DNA of 64,000 nucleotides, taken from Ustilago trichophora (lineage: Eukaryota; Basidiomycota; Ustilaginomycetes; Ustilaginales; Ustilaginaceae). This document shows, piece by piece, positions 10,024-21,600 of the stretch. The notes under the pieces are model-generated. The model was given only the letters and a program-made list of their open reading frames with translations, ran no database searches and was not told the DNA's origin. Every line of letters begins with the position of its first letter. Within the stretch, counting starts at the first letter, position 1. A program made the position numbers and the translations under genes. Location: assembly GCA_900323505.1 (NCBI GenBank), contig OOIN01000017.1, forward strand, positions 310,001-374,000, read 5' to 3'.

Positions 10024-10970
10024 TGACTCTATAGCCTTCAAGCATTTTGGAGGAGGGGTGTTTTTTTTGGTGGTCTGTCAATTAGTGATTCATTTGTATA
10101 CCCTAATTCCATCGAATTGCAAAGCTTAGTGCAGTGTGGTAAGTTAAAGAGAGAGAGAGAGAGAGAGTGAGTGTGTGTGTGTGGATGTATGGGAGAGGGG
10201 GGCACGTGGGCCGGTGAGGTTGAGAGGAGTAAGGGTCGGAAGGAGGGTCGCCGACCGCCGACGTCGGACCGTTGAATCAGAGATGGAAGAGGAGGCTGAA
10301 AGCGTGTTTGCGGACAATGTGATGTTTCTTTTGAAACGGCGGGTTGGAAGTGGTTTTCTGAGCTTAATTCCATCAAACACGCAACTATTAATAAATTCGC
10401 CGCAGACCGATTTAGCGCCGGTCAACCCCGCGCACGTTCTCATGGAGAATCCTTCCATTTTAAGCGCACGTACCAATTCTCAGTCCGCCTTCCATCTTGT
10501 CCTTGCTTCTTTAGGAATGCTTCTAAAATCCAGAGATCTTCGCAAAGACCCTGCATTCCAAGCATCAGTCAAAGTTAGATTCCGACATTGACCGATTCAT
10601 GGAAACAACGTTTCTTCTCTCCTCGCAAGTCGGACTTTGTATGTTTCGGTAGCTGCCATCCGTCTCTCTTGAGCAAGATCCACTCTCATCCATCTTTCGG
10701 GTATCTGATTCCATGCGACAACGGCCCTCGCTTAGCTCTGTTGCAACTGCGTCCACGTTGTGTTTCCTTCGCTTCCTACTCGATGCTTTCTCAACAGATA
10801 ACGCAGCATACGGTAGCTAGCAACCATTCACAGCTTGCGCTAGCTGTAGAGATCATGTTGGAGGAGGGAGGCTGTGGCAACATAAATAGCAAGGGTCACA
10901 CCGAGAAAACATGATACATCTACTAACCACCAAGCTAGTCATCACCTTCTCCAATCACCTTTCCGCAAAA
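10024..10970. other. intergenic region with GA/GT microsatellite
   Basis: No supported gene. A compound (GA)n(GT)n repeat lies at 10149-10182. Overlapping open frames of 110-138 codons on both strands (10144-10591) have Arg-rich or repeat-derived translations without recognisable domains and were not called. A TATA-like box at 10882 belongs to the next gene. Confidence 0.5.
10882..10888 (+). promoter_or_regulatory. TATA-like box of the acid phosphatase gene
   Basis: The sequence ATAAATA lies 83 bases before the preferred ATG at 10971. A TATA box here would place transcription start near 10910-10920, at or just after the alternative in-frame ATG at 10911, which argues for initiation at 10971. 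Confidence 0.4.
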
Positions 10971-12394
10971 ATGAGCTCCTCCGCCGTTACCCCATTCCCC
11001 GGCATCTTCAACTCGAGCCACACCCCCGCTGGGCTCCCTTGGGACACTTACAGTGAGTATCACAAGCATCTTTTGCTGCGGCCGATGCTGTCTCGAGACA
11101 AGCGTTGACCTCAAACCTTTGCTCATCTATGCCGCATACAGACTACTGTAACGCTCCCCACGTCAACGCTAAGCACTACGAGCGCCCTCCCCAGGCCAAG
11201 GACGCCAAGCTCGTCTTTGTCAACGTCGTCCAGCGCCATCACAAGCGTACTCCCGACAACCTTTATCCCAAGGAGAACATCTTCAACCCCGCTTCCGGCT
11301 GGGACTGCTCCAACTACCAGCAGATCTCGTACAGTGTCGGTGCCAAGCAGGATGCTGAGCTCCAGGGTCACGGTATCTATCGCAAGATCGAGAACCCTTC
11401 GTGGCATCCTCTCAACCCCATCATCTGGAATGGTACCTGCGACCAGGGTATGCTCACTGCCGACGGTCTCCGTGACAGCATCAAGCACGGCCGCGACTTC
11501 TACTCGGTCTACGGCCCTTGGGGTAAGAACCCTCTTCTCGTCCGTGGTGTCAACGAACACGATGTCTACTTCAGGACCTCCAACAGCGACAGGACTTACC
11601 AGGTTTCTGGTGGTCTCATCGCTGGTATGAACGGCCACAACTCGCCTGGCAACTTCCCCGTCCACCAGCAGCCCAGCAACATGGACGACATTGTCCCCAA
11701 CTACAGCTGCGACTACGCCAACAGCTTCAGGAATGCTGAACAGGCTCTCCCTGCTTGGAGCGACCACCTCAAGTCCAAGGCTAGCCTCTTCTCTGCTCTC
11801 AACTATGTTGTTGGCACTGCTAACTCGAGCAGCTGGAACAACTGGATCGACCACCACTTTGACGCCATGGCTTCGCGTCAGTGCCACGGCCACGACCTCC
11901 CCTCGAACCCCATCACCGGCAAGGCCGTCAGCCAGGACCTCGCCAACCAGGCCTACAACGAGGGTCACTGGGAGTACGACTACATCTGGAACTCGGGCTC
12001 CGGTGCTGACAACTACGTCAAGTACGGCTTTGGTGTTTTCATGCAGGAGCTCAGCAGGAACTTCCACCGCTTCGTTTCGGGCGAGGACAAGTACAAGCTC
12101 AAGTACTACGTCGGTCACGACGGAACCATGGTTAGGCTCTACAAGTCGCTTGGTCTCGCCGGTGCTTTCAAGTGGCCTGCCATGGGTTCCGAGATTGTCT
12201 TTGAGGTCTATGAGCAGAACGGCAAGCACTTTGTTCGCATCCTCAAGGATGGAAAGACCATGCAGACCGTTGTCAAGGACCTTGCTTCCGATGACCAGGG
12301 CAACGTTTCTTGGACCCCTCTCAAGAAGGTCATCACTTACCTCAACTCTCGTGTCCCCTCGGACATCTACTCCAAGTGTGTCCTCGGAAAATAA
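10971..12394 (+). CDS. histidine acid phosphatase family protein
   Basis: Two exons, 10971-11052 and 11142-12394, with an 89-base intron (GTGAGT..CAG); the product is 444 residues. Splicing yields PWDTYNYCNAPHV, a block typical of this branch of the family. The catalytic motif is RHHKRTP at 59-65 (family RHGxRxP; His60 is the expected phosphorylated residue, and the usual Gly is His). The proton-donor HD is at 353-354 (YYVGHDGTM). These enzymes hydrolyse phosphomonoesters through a phosphohistidine intermediate. No signal peptide is seen from this start; an alternative ATG at 10911 adds MIHLLTTKLVITF, only weakly signal-like. Codon use is strongly biased to C-ending codons, suggesting high expression. 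The long open frame on the opposite strand is a by-product of that bias. Confidence 0.88.
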
Positions 12395-13723
12395 GCGCCG
12401 AATGGTATCGAAAAATTTGGGCGAACAAGGTGTTGGGGCTCAGATCCCCTTTGCTGCGAGGGAATCGCTCGCCCTATTCGCTTCGATTCGTCTTTAAATC
12501 GAATCGTTTCCCTCGCCTTCGTGCTGCTTGCGAAAGAGAAGCGAACATGGATCGCTTCTGTACGCTTGGACCTCCCTTCAAGCCAAATTTTTTTGTTTCA
12601 CCCCTCCAAAATCGAATCACCTCGAGTCCCTTTGTCCTGCTCTTCGACCTCTTTTCGTTCTTTATCTCACTGTCATTACACGATTGCCCCCGCTTGCCTT
12701 GTAATTGATCCAATTTTACCGCTATACCCCCCATGAATTGATTTGGGTTTACGCCATCTACTACTGAATCTGAAGAATTGGGATTGCCGTTCGCTTGACA
12801 CAGCGTGACTTTTCAGCTTTGGCTTATGTTGACTCTGCTTAGCGTTGCTTTTTGATTTTATTTACAGTGACAATAAAATATCGTGGACGGCCGCGTCCCA
12901 ACTACGCCGACCGTGCTTCTTACCTTGCTATTGATGTGTCTTGCTGATGGCCGCTGGATTAGATTGTGGCAGCAATGTTAAGCGACAATACGAAGCAGAT
13001 CAGAATGGGAAAAGGGAATGTTCGAAAGAGTGCTCGGGGCGCCCATTCACGCCTGCTGACAGAATAACCGTTCGCCTTGCTCGAAGAACAAAACGATTAT
13101 GTCGACAACCTCGTCCCGTCATCCGAGGAGGCCCTTTCTTCCACAGTGTCTTCTAACCTGTCCAATTCTGAGACAGACTCGTCTGTGAGCAAGCGAAGGG
13201 GGCGTTTCAACTCGGTCCTCTTCGGTCACCTCCCACGGATAGGTCTCAGCTTGAGCATCGAAATCCGCACGACATACCATCGAATTTGGCATCCTCACCT
13301 ACCGCTTTCACTCACAGCGGGTTCCATGCTTCAACATCATGTTACTCGACACGTCACCTTCTCTCACCACTTGACCTCTCAAGTTGAGCTCATCACCGCT
13401 AGTGTCGCTGAGTATTACATGATGGATGTGAATCGGTTCCTGTAGCGAGCATGTGCTACGACAAGCCAATGCCGATAAGCTCAGTGACGGTGGGATAGTC
13501 GATTGACTTGAAACAAACTCGGTATCCTGCTGCTTCCCTCCACTGCCTCGCTTCGATTCAGCCAGCACTACCTCCGATCCGTTCGCTTTCACACCCTTTG
13601 ACGGTTACATGAACCGCTCATTCGATCCCGCTTGCTCTCGATCCATTCGCTCGTCTTCCTTTATATGGCAAATTGTAGCCTTTTCCCCGGGCTGTCAGCG
13701 CTGCTTATACTGCTGTCAGATAC

Positions 13724-13730
13724 TATAAAA
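13724..13730 (+). promoter_or_regulatory. orphan TATA box
   Basis: TATAAAA in the context CTATAAAAGG is the strongest TATA match seen in this intergenic region, and no recognised gene follows directly. The nearest ATG, at 13786, opens a 60-codon frame. Confidence 0.35.
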
Positions 13731-13785
13731 GGTGCATATTGACATCGGAGCTCTCACATTGTATCTTACATTGTCAATCTCGCCG

Positions 13786-13968
13786 ATGGCTTGGCACTTC
13801 CATCTGATGCAGCTGGACTTCGTCGTTCCCATGCTTGAGGCGAGCCGCCTTCGTAACGCTCAAGCAAGAGCTTGGACCGCTTGTCACTGCCTGTCAGTGT
13901 CTGTCACGGGCCCGCTTGCCGCTTCTCAGCGAAGGTCGACCAGTCTAGCACCAAGCCAAGCAGCCTGA
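13786..13968 (+). CDS. possible small orphan protein (60 residues)
   Basis: An ATG 56 bases after a strong TATA box opens a 60-codon frame (MAWHFHLMQLDFVVPM...). The product has no recognisable domain. The frame could equally be a chance reading frame in a non-coding transcript, or the TATA box could be fortuitous. Kept only because of the promoter-like spacing. Confidence 0.15.
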   Translation: MAWHFHLMQLDFVVPMLEASRLRNAQARAWTACHCLSVSVTGPLAASQRRSTSLAPSQAA

Positions 13969-14275
13969 GGGTGTCTACTCGCAAGCATTGTTACAGCACG
14001 GGACTCATCGCAACTGCGAGAGAGAAGTGTTGGCCGGCACAAGCTTCTGCAGTGGTCTTTGATGAAAGGCTTTGATTGCCAGCGGTAGTTGGGGCTGCAG
14101 TGAGATGCATCTATGCGGCTTCGGTATGTGGGTATCCGCGCACGCCTGTCGGAGGCTCTGGCTGCGCTTTTGGTGACGCCACTTGAAGAAAAGAGCAAAG
14201 CGGCTCGCAAGGAGATCTGACTACAAGCCAGCGCACCAGAAGGATAAGAGACACTTCAGAGACAGTATAAGAAGG

Positions 14276-14281
14276 TGACCC
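14276..14281 (+). promoter_or_regulatory. TATA-like box of the seven-helix protein gene
   Basis: TATAAG lies 126 bases before ATG 14402. Between them a TCCTCCTACAG stretch ends at 14346 and could be a 3' splice site of a 5'-UTR intron. An out-of-frame ATG at 14383 would open a short upstream frame overlapping the main start. Confidence 0.3.
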
Positions 14282-14401
14282 TGGATCAATCAGATAGATG
14301 TACATCTTCATCTCGACTCTGACATTTCGTCCTTTCTCCTCCTACAGCATCCCGTTCCTCCAACACTTCCGCCGCTCATCCGATGGCGTGTTCCGCGACC
14401 G

Positions 14402-16275
14402 ATGCCCAAAATGTTTTACAACGTTCCCATGCGTATGATGCGACCCATCACCCCTGAAGAGTTGCACTTTCCTTATCCTATGGAAACCAACGCCCAACTC
14501 ATCGACTTTGCCAAATTTATGGTACGCCCGACCCTCAGCAAACCCGTCCAAGTCTTTATGATCATCGACATTATCCAGTGCGTCATCACTTTTATAGGCT
14601 GCGCACACGTGGTGGTCAAAAAAGGCCGCATGCGCGATGTCAAGATCTTTACGCTTCGCAAGAGTGCATACGGAACATTCATCGTGCCCAACGCCGTTTG
14701 GGTACTTTTGACAGGAGTGTGCACGTTTCTGCTCGTGTGGGCCGGATATTGCAGCTACATAGTGTATGCTCAAAAGACGAATAGGCCACTTTCGGAATGG
14801 CTGTGGTTCATTCCTTTCCCTTGGTCAGTTGAGCTGTAGTTGTGAAGGGTCACAGATGACTCTGTTGATTTTGTCGACTGACGACGGAATTTTGCACAAC
14901 GGATCGTTGCGACGTTTGCTTTGCATGTCGATACACAGGCTACCTCTCGCTCTACCGGCATTTTACAGTGGTAAGTGCGCAACAGAATGTAGTGACTGAA
15001 GCCCGCTTGTCTAGGGCGGCACTGACGCTGGAAGCAGCTTTTTCTTCTACTTGACCAGCTTACGGATTCGTCCTGACATGCAGTCCGCGCTCACCCATAT
15101 CGAACCTCTCTGGTCATGCTAAACCTGGCAAGATGCACCTACCGATTCCACACTCTGCTACTTTGATGAACACCTTCATCATCATCGTCGGGCTAGCGAT
15201 GGTTGGCTGGAACGTGGCCATCACCTCGCTCAACGGGCACCAACGAAACCTGACCCGCATACGCAGTCGCAGCGTCGACGAGATTTTCCTCCTCCCTTCG
15301 CATACGCAAGCCTTTCTAGACGCAGTACCGACGCAAGAGATGCTGACGCTGGTCAAGCTCTACTGGTGTGACACGATGAATGTCTTCCGTTGGTGCTGTG
15401 TCGCTCTGGGCTCGTTTGTTGTGTTGGTGATCATGATCATAGTCTTGCTTGCACTTTGGTCGATTCCCAACCACCTTTTCTTGGTTGATAAACTCTGCAG
15501 CATCTTTCCGGACTCGATTCCGGAGAAGAAGGAGCACCGGAGTGCATGGGACAATCTGGTCATGCTATGGCGTATTGGTTGGCCAAAAAACCTCAAAGGT
15601 ATTCATTATGCGGCGTTCAAAAGGACGTGGATGATGACCATGATCGGCCATTCACAGTCGCTTTTGCTATTGGGAGGCGTTGTGAGCTTCATCTTTCCAC
15701 CGATATTTCTGTTCCTTGTGCCTTGGACAAACGCTTACACAGGGAGGAGCTCGGATCATCAAATCATGTTTATGATCACCTATGTGATTTCGGTTGCCTT
15801 CCTCCTAGCTGGTTGGGTCACAGGCCTATCTGCCACCTTGACCTTCGACGAAATTTTCCGCGCCGTATCAGGCCTTGGCAACGAACAGAACTGCCAACAA
15901 AGTCAAGTGTCAAGTGAAACTCACATTTCCTCCCTACCTCAACACTCTCGTGCAATCAATCGTAAGTTCTTCGGGGCTACCATCGTCCCGCCCTCACCAA
16001 CAACGTTCGACGAAACTTTGTCGCCTGTTCTCCTTCGACCCATGCCGAGCTTCACCCTATCCAGTACTTCTTCCGAGACGACACTTGCATACTGCGATGA
16101 AAAATCGCACCATCCCCAAAGGAACAACACAAACAAAGTGCTCATCACTACCGAAACAAGCATCCACATGGATCACCAAGATCTCGAAACAACCTTCAGC
16201 GGTCCCGATTCGATCCCCACATATCCCCATCCATACAACTCGAAACGCTCACCATCGACAAACCGACGTCGATAG
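14402..16275 (+). CDS. orphan seven-transmembrane protein
   Basis: Three exons are inferred: 14402-14823, 14939-14970 (32 bases) and 15059-16275, giving 556 residues. The introns 14824-14938 and 14971-15058 have GT..AG ends, and the phases join to one frame reading FPW-LPLALPAFYS-AYGFVLTC across both junctions, which completes a membrane helix. Seven hydrophobic segments follow: FMIIDIIQCVITFIG, the FIVPNAVWVLLTGVC region, LPLALPAFYSAYGFV, MNTFIIIVGLAMVGW, the CVALGSFVVLVIMIIVLLAL region, SLLLLGGVVSFIFPPIFLF and MFMITYVISVAFLLAGW. A hydrophilic Ser/Thr-rich tail of about 130 residues follows. The topology resembles a G-protein-coupled receptor, but no known receptor family motif was recognised. 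The function is unknown. Confidence 0.72.
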
Positions 16276-16504
16276 AAACTCAAACCATTTCCTAGGGAGA
16301 ACAACGACCCGTTATCATTATCTTCACTCCTTTAGCCGCGCGACTTGACTTGTCTACACATTCTCTTATTTCGTTCAACCTCATCGCAAAAGTTTCATGA
16401 CTGATCATCCCGTGAAAAAAGACCGCAGAGCTGTATATGAAAGTTGATTCTTCTATTGCAATCTAACCCCCAAAGAGCTGAGTGTATAAATGTATGAGAG
16501 ACCT

Positions 16505-18055
16505 CTAAGTCTTGCTAATTACTTTGGTCACAATGAGCGAGTTTGGTACTTGAGAATGGATCAACTTCAAGATGTTTGCCGACAAAGCCACTACGAGTAC
16601 CAGACAACCCCAAGCTGCTAGCGCGATAGCGGCCTTGCGCAACCTGGAGTTGGGTTCATCGCTAAACAGCGAAGCGTAGAGAATGCCTGGCAAGATAAAG
16701 CTTATAGTTGTGCTACCCACTGAGCCTACGAAGCCGAGAATGATGGATAGATCATCGACGAGAAGACTGATGATAAAGGTGGTGCTGAGAATTCCTGCTG
16801 TCATGAGACACCATTTTGCCAACGGGATTTCTTCATCCGATTCTGGCTGCAGAGGGACCTGTGGACATGAGCTTGGTTGCAGCGGTGCATCTTCGTCGTC
16901 TCGATAAGGTTCGATGGTGTCACCTTGATCTTGGTCTTCCTCCCTGTCTTCAGGGATGAGAACGGCAGATGCTGCAGCTTGGTCCAAGATCTGCTGTCTT
17001 CTGCTGGCTTTTGAAAAGACTTTATCGAGACTCGCTCGGCAGGGATGCACCTGCAAGGGGTAGCTAAAGATGGTTAGGATGATAATGCTGACCCTTCCAA
17101 AACAGACGAACAAGCTAGTGCTTGGATACATGGCGATGATGTTGTCTCCCACATTGCTACCAAAGCTAAGATAGCCCAGTACACCCACGATGAGGTAGAC
17201 GATACCACCAGTTCCGATCGACGAGCCGATAGCTGTGTTGACCCGTCGCTCTACGTTGTGGAATAGCTCGTTGTATACGGGTAGCATGTTTTGCGCGCAG
17301 GTAAATGCAAATACAAAGACGGGGAAGATGCTGACCGTGTGATACGAGACGGCAATCAATTCGACGTCACCTTTTGGTGGGAGGGAGGCTTTGGCATCCG
17401 AGCTAAAGCTGTAATGCAACACGATGATGACCAGATAGAAGACAGCTAGCAAGCTGAGATAGCTGGTGTGTCGCAACGAGTCTAGCCTGCGCAAGAAGCA
17501 AAGCGGGATAAGCAAGATGATGAGGGCCAGGATCCAGAAGCTGCGGTCGAGGAAGATTGTTGGAATCTGATGAATGTCTCGATGGAAAGCTCGGAAAAAG
17601 CTGATGATGACTTGAGGCATCAGCTGGCCACAAATGATCAAGTATGAGATGCTGACACCGTAGCATTTGAGTGCGATGGCAAGATCAAAGTACCATGCCC
17701 CTGCAGGCAGTGCTTGGGAGGCGATGGTGAAGAAGCTATTCTTTCTGCCTCCGACCCTTGCTGCGCATCGTGTGAGCAGATACAACCCTAAAGCGGCAGT
17801 GAAGCCACAGAAGCAAATCAGAAAGGGTCCTAACAACAGACCAGTATACTTGAAAGCGCCAGGAGTGGCGAGCATACCGGTGCCAATGATTGTGTTGGTG
17901 AGATTGCTGATGCTCGAAATCAAGCTGGCACTGCCTTCTCGATAGGTCGAAGCGGTAGAGACGATGCGTTGACTGCGTCGCCGAGAGGCATGACGAAGAT
18001 GTGATGGTGTTGGAGGATGTCGTGCTTCATCTTGGGCGTAGGTGAGGGTGACCAT
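16505..18055 (-). CDS. vacuolar amino-acid transporter (Avt-type, AAAP family)
   Basis: A 516-residue protein with ATG at 18055; the frame extends 15 bases upstream only to a TTG. The conserved start of the amino-acid/auxin permease (Aa_trans) fold is clear: SISNLTNTIIGTGMLATPGA in the first helix, followed by roughly ten further hydrophobic helices. The hydrophilic N-terminus (about 45 residues) and an acidic central loop (about residues 360-410) fit vacuolar Avt5/6/7 and SLC38-like carriers, which exchange amino acids across the vacuolar membrane. No introns are needed. It is convergent with the seven-helix gene (229 bases between stops) and divergent from REV1. Confidence 0.88.
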   Translation of the reverse strand: MVTLTYAQDEARHPPTPSHLRHASRRRSQRIVSTASTYREGSASLISSISNLTNTIIGTGMLATPGAFKYTGLLLGPFLICFCGFTAALGLYLLTRCAARVGGRKNSFFTIASQALPAGAWYFDLAIALKCYGVSISYLIICGQLMPQVIISFFRAFHRDIHQIPTIFLDRSFWILALIILLIPLCFLRRLDSLRHTSYLSLLAVFYLVIIVLHYSFSSDAKASLPPKGDVELIAVSYHTVSIFPVFVFAFTCAQNMLPVYNELFHNVERRVNTAIGSSIGTGGIVYLIVGVLGYLSFGSNVGDNIIAMYPSTSLFVCFGRVSIIILTIFSYPLQVHPCRASLDKVFSKASRRQQILDQAAASAVLIPEDREEDQDQGDTIEPYRDDEDAPLQPSSCPQVPLQPESDEEIPLAKWCLMTAGILSTTFIISLLVDDLSIILGFVGSVGSTTISFILPGILYASLFSDEPNSRLRKAAIALAAWGCLVLVVALSANILKLIHSQVPNSLIVTKVISKT

Positions 18056-18671
18056 CGTGTGGTGAACCAAAGGGGTACGCTGACCTGCAGCAGTATCTTA
18101 TCGGAGAATGCAGAGTAGGAACAGAGTTAAGCTCGAGTCGGTTGACTTGTTCAATCAAGGTTCGAATGGTGGCGCCTTCCACAGAAAGGGAGAAAGGAGA
18201 GCTACAGTGTGCTGGATTGGGCGGCGCCACGAAGGTCGAGGTGATGATGATGATGGTTTTGATGGTGACGAGGAGGAGGAGGAGGAGGAGGGAGGACGAG
18301 AAGAGAGTGTTTTGTTGTTTCGAGGTTAACTTAATTTTGGGTGTCTGGTGTGTGTCGGACCATCCGATGCCGTGGCCGTGTGCCTGAGCGAGCGGTTTTC
18401 GGTTGGTCCGACGGCAATCCAAATGTGGGTCTAACATCTTTAGGAAAGAAAATTTAGCTGAAGTGGAGGAATGTGCCCGCATAACTCAGCCATATGCACG
18501 AAGCATCCTTTGCACCTTTCTTCCACCAACCGAACTTCCCTGGTTATCACAGCACAGCACTGCTCTTCTCTACTACCAAGCAGTCATGTTCGACAGCTTG
18601 CAGCCACAGGGGCAGCCCATTGCCGCTCCAAAGATCGACACATAGCGTTTGACAGCGAGGCTACGTGCATC
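18056..18671. other. divergent promoter region, transporter / REV1
   Basis: This 616-base region separates two divergent starts. It contains a GAT/GAG-rich purine tract at 18236-18310 on the plus strand (pyrimidine-rich for the transporter transcript). The REV1 frame stays open back to an ATG at 18471, so part of this region could be coding if that start is used. Confidence 0.5.
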
Positions 18672-21600
18672 ATGCAGAAACCTAACCTGAAACAAGAAGA
18701 TGCCGGCAATAATGTCCGGCCGTGGCGCAAACGCAAGGTGCAATGGGCTGACGAGGACGACGAGTCCAAAGAGCTTGCGACATCATCTATCCTGGAACTT
18801 AAGCCGGATCATGATGCTAACGAGCTAGCCGGCTCACTCGTCGACCAGCACGGGATGCTCGTTCCTACCCACCCCGAAGAGCAAGATGACTCCGTCAAGG
18901 CAGATCCCATCGACCCTGCAGGCAGCAAAACCAAGACAGTGCAGAAGCAATACCTCGCGTCCGAGATTTATAATCCGATCGAGTATGGAGATTTTCGATC
19001 CTATATGAAGCACAAACGTGCCAAGCTCAAGGTGCAGGAAGCGTCCCTTCTGCAAGAAGAAGAAGCCCTCCTGCGCGTTCGAGATCCCGACGCTCGCGAG
19101 CCTCGCAATCCAGACTGTCTTGCAGCAGATATCGAAGCGAACGGTGGCAAGCGATCCGATGCTCTCAAAGGCTGTTGTGTCTACATCAACGGTCAGACCC
19201 ATCCTCCCTATAGCGAATTGAGACGCCTGCTCGTGTTGCACGGTGGCGATCTCATGGCCTATCTCGACCAAAAGACACCCGTCACCCACATTGTCGCATC
19301 AAATCTGACGCCCAAGAAGCGAATCGAATTCAAGGATTACAAAGTGGTACTACCGGGATGGATCTTGGAGAGTATTGAGCTGGGAAGAAAGGCCGATTGG
19401 CGCAAGTGGCGATGTGACGCTATTACGGGTTCCAATGGGCACACCTCCAATAGTATGGTTGGCAAGCCGGGTGGCGCGACGTCCAGTGCACAGGGATTGG
19501 GTGACTGGCGTAATCTTGACCGATCGGCAAGACTACCTAGACAGCTACCACGCATCGGAGACGAGGAAGAGAGTCCATGGGGAAAGCCCACGAATCAAAC
19601 CAACCTGCTAGATCGGTTCGTTAGGAAGGAGAAGCCATCGCACGACGATTTGGATCAGATACACTCTGTGATGCAGTCGAAGAAGCAAGTATCGCTACCG
19701 CCACCACTAGGGCAACCCGAGAAACCACTTAAGAGTAAAGGCGTTCGCTTCGGTGAGGAAGAGGTTATCCAGCCGGCTGCGTCAAAAACTGCGACTGAGT
19801 CTGAGGATGCCTCGGATTCAACCGGAATCGCGCCTCGGACAACCATTAGCCCCTCCATCGGATCGGAATCTCAAACTGCACCATCAGCCCAAGCCGCCCC
19901 GACTCCGCTGAGAGAGGTCAAGACACCCGACGTGACCATCGTCACCCCAACAAAACCCACAGACAAGCTCGATTACAAGGTTGGTACTGATCCTGCTTCC
20001 AAGAAAGCCGCTCTTGCCCTAAGCAGAGGCCACTACGCTTCAAGACCCTCCAACACCCACGCCGCCCGACTACTCGCAAGCCCAAGCTGGAGAGAGCGAA
20101 ACACAGCTACCAGCGAAGGCTTCCTCGCTGGCTACTTTGCCAAGTCCCGTCTTCACCATCTCAGTACCTGGAAGACTAGTCTGCAAGATATGGTCAGCTC
20201 AGCTCTTCGCGAAGCCGGTCGTCCACTAGGTAGTTCAGACTTGCCCAAGGGCATACAGCGTGTCATCATGCATATTGATTTCGATAGCTTCTTTGTTGCT
20301 GTTGGTCTCAAGAAGCGCCCAGATTTGCAAGACAAGCCCGTCGTCGTTTGTCACGGTACAGGGTTCGGTCTTCCCGCAGCGAGGCCTGGTGACGAGAATC
20401 GACCCGCGGACAATCAGTCCTCAAGCACCTCTGAGATCGCGTCCTGCAGCTACAAGGCTCGTGAGTTTGGCATCAGAAACGGCATGAGCCTTGGCCAGGC
20501 TAAGCGACTCTGCCCACAAGTCGAGACGATCCCGTACGATTTTGATGCGTATAACTCGATCAGCCTGACATTCTACACGTTCCTGCTCGAGCATTCGGAT
20601 GCGCTGCAAGCCGTGTCTGTGGACGAAGCGCTCGTCGACGTGAGCCTACTTTTGCAAGCCATGCGTGATGGTGACGCAGCCGAAGGTTCGCTCTACGATC
20701 GATATCGCGACCATCTCGGCTCACAAGGTCAAGTTTGGACCGCCGAAAAGCAGCTCGCCGAAGCTTTCAGGGACGAGATCCGCGAGCGCTGCGGATGTGA
20801 AGCGAGCATTGGCATCGGCTCCAATATCCTTCTCGCTCGCCTTGCTACACGCAAAGCCAAACCGGGTGGATCTTTTCACCTCACCGATGACGCAAAGCAA
20901 CCTTTCTTGGACGCGCTCGATGTCGATGATCTGCACGGTATCGGCTGGAGCCTTCGCGATCGGATGCGCGAGCTCTTCGAGACGATCAACATTGGTGAGA
21001 TTTTGTCGAACACGAAAACAAATGAAAGCAAACTTGTCGCCGAGTTCGGCCCAAAGAAAGGCAAGATGATCTGGGACAAGATGCACGGGATCGATGTCGA
21101 CCGGCTCGAAGGCAACAAGCTTCGGCAATCGGTAGGCTCGCATGTCAACTACGGCATCCGCTTCTTAACGGAGCAGGAGGCCGAAAACTTTGTCACTGGC
21201 ATGTGTCAAGAGGTTGCACAACGTGCGAGGGCGGTGAAGCTGCGCGGGAGGCAGGTGTCAGTGCAAGTGATGGTGCGGGCGAAGGATGCACCGGTAGAAG
21301 CCCCCAAGTTCTTGGGGCATGGGGTGTGTGATACACACCATAGGAGCGTGCAGGTGAGTGGGCCTGGTGGGGTGGCGATTGATGATGAGATGAGGATCAG
21401 GGCGGCGGCGTGGCCGTTGATACGAGATCTGAAGGCCGATCCGAAGGAGTTGCGTGGCATCGCTATCAGTCTCAATAAGCTCGAGCCAACAGAGGGAAAC
21501 GCCTTGTCACCTGCTAAGCCGAAGGGTGGTCAGTCGGTGCTTCGCTTTGGCTCGACTATGTCGTCTGCACCTTCAAAGTCGGCGCAAGGCAGTGCCACAA

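Larger units (their letters stand above)
12395..14401. other. gene-poor 2-kb region
   Basis: Only short open frames occur. The frame at 13077-13445 (122 codons, no ATG at its start) begins with an acidic Ser-rich segment and is not recognisable. A good TATA box at 13724 with a 60-codon frame behind it is listed separately. The end of the region is the leader of the seven-helix protein gene. Confidence 0.45.

Noticed and set aside
10144..10591. overlapping frames of 110-138 codons on both strands
   Set aside because: Partly translated microsatellite and Arg-rich sequence; no domain and no promoter-like context.
11123..12229. 368-codon open frame opposite the acid phosphatase
   Set aside because: It is the mirror of a gene with strong C-ending codon bias; the translation is Val/Leu/Asp/Glu rich with no domain.
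18159..18170. GGTTCGAAT and similar B-box-like strings as tRNA evidence
   Set aside because: No matching A box, acceptor stem or cloverleaf could be built around this or other GGTTCGA occurrences.
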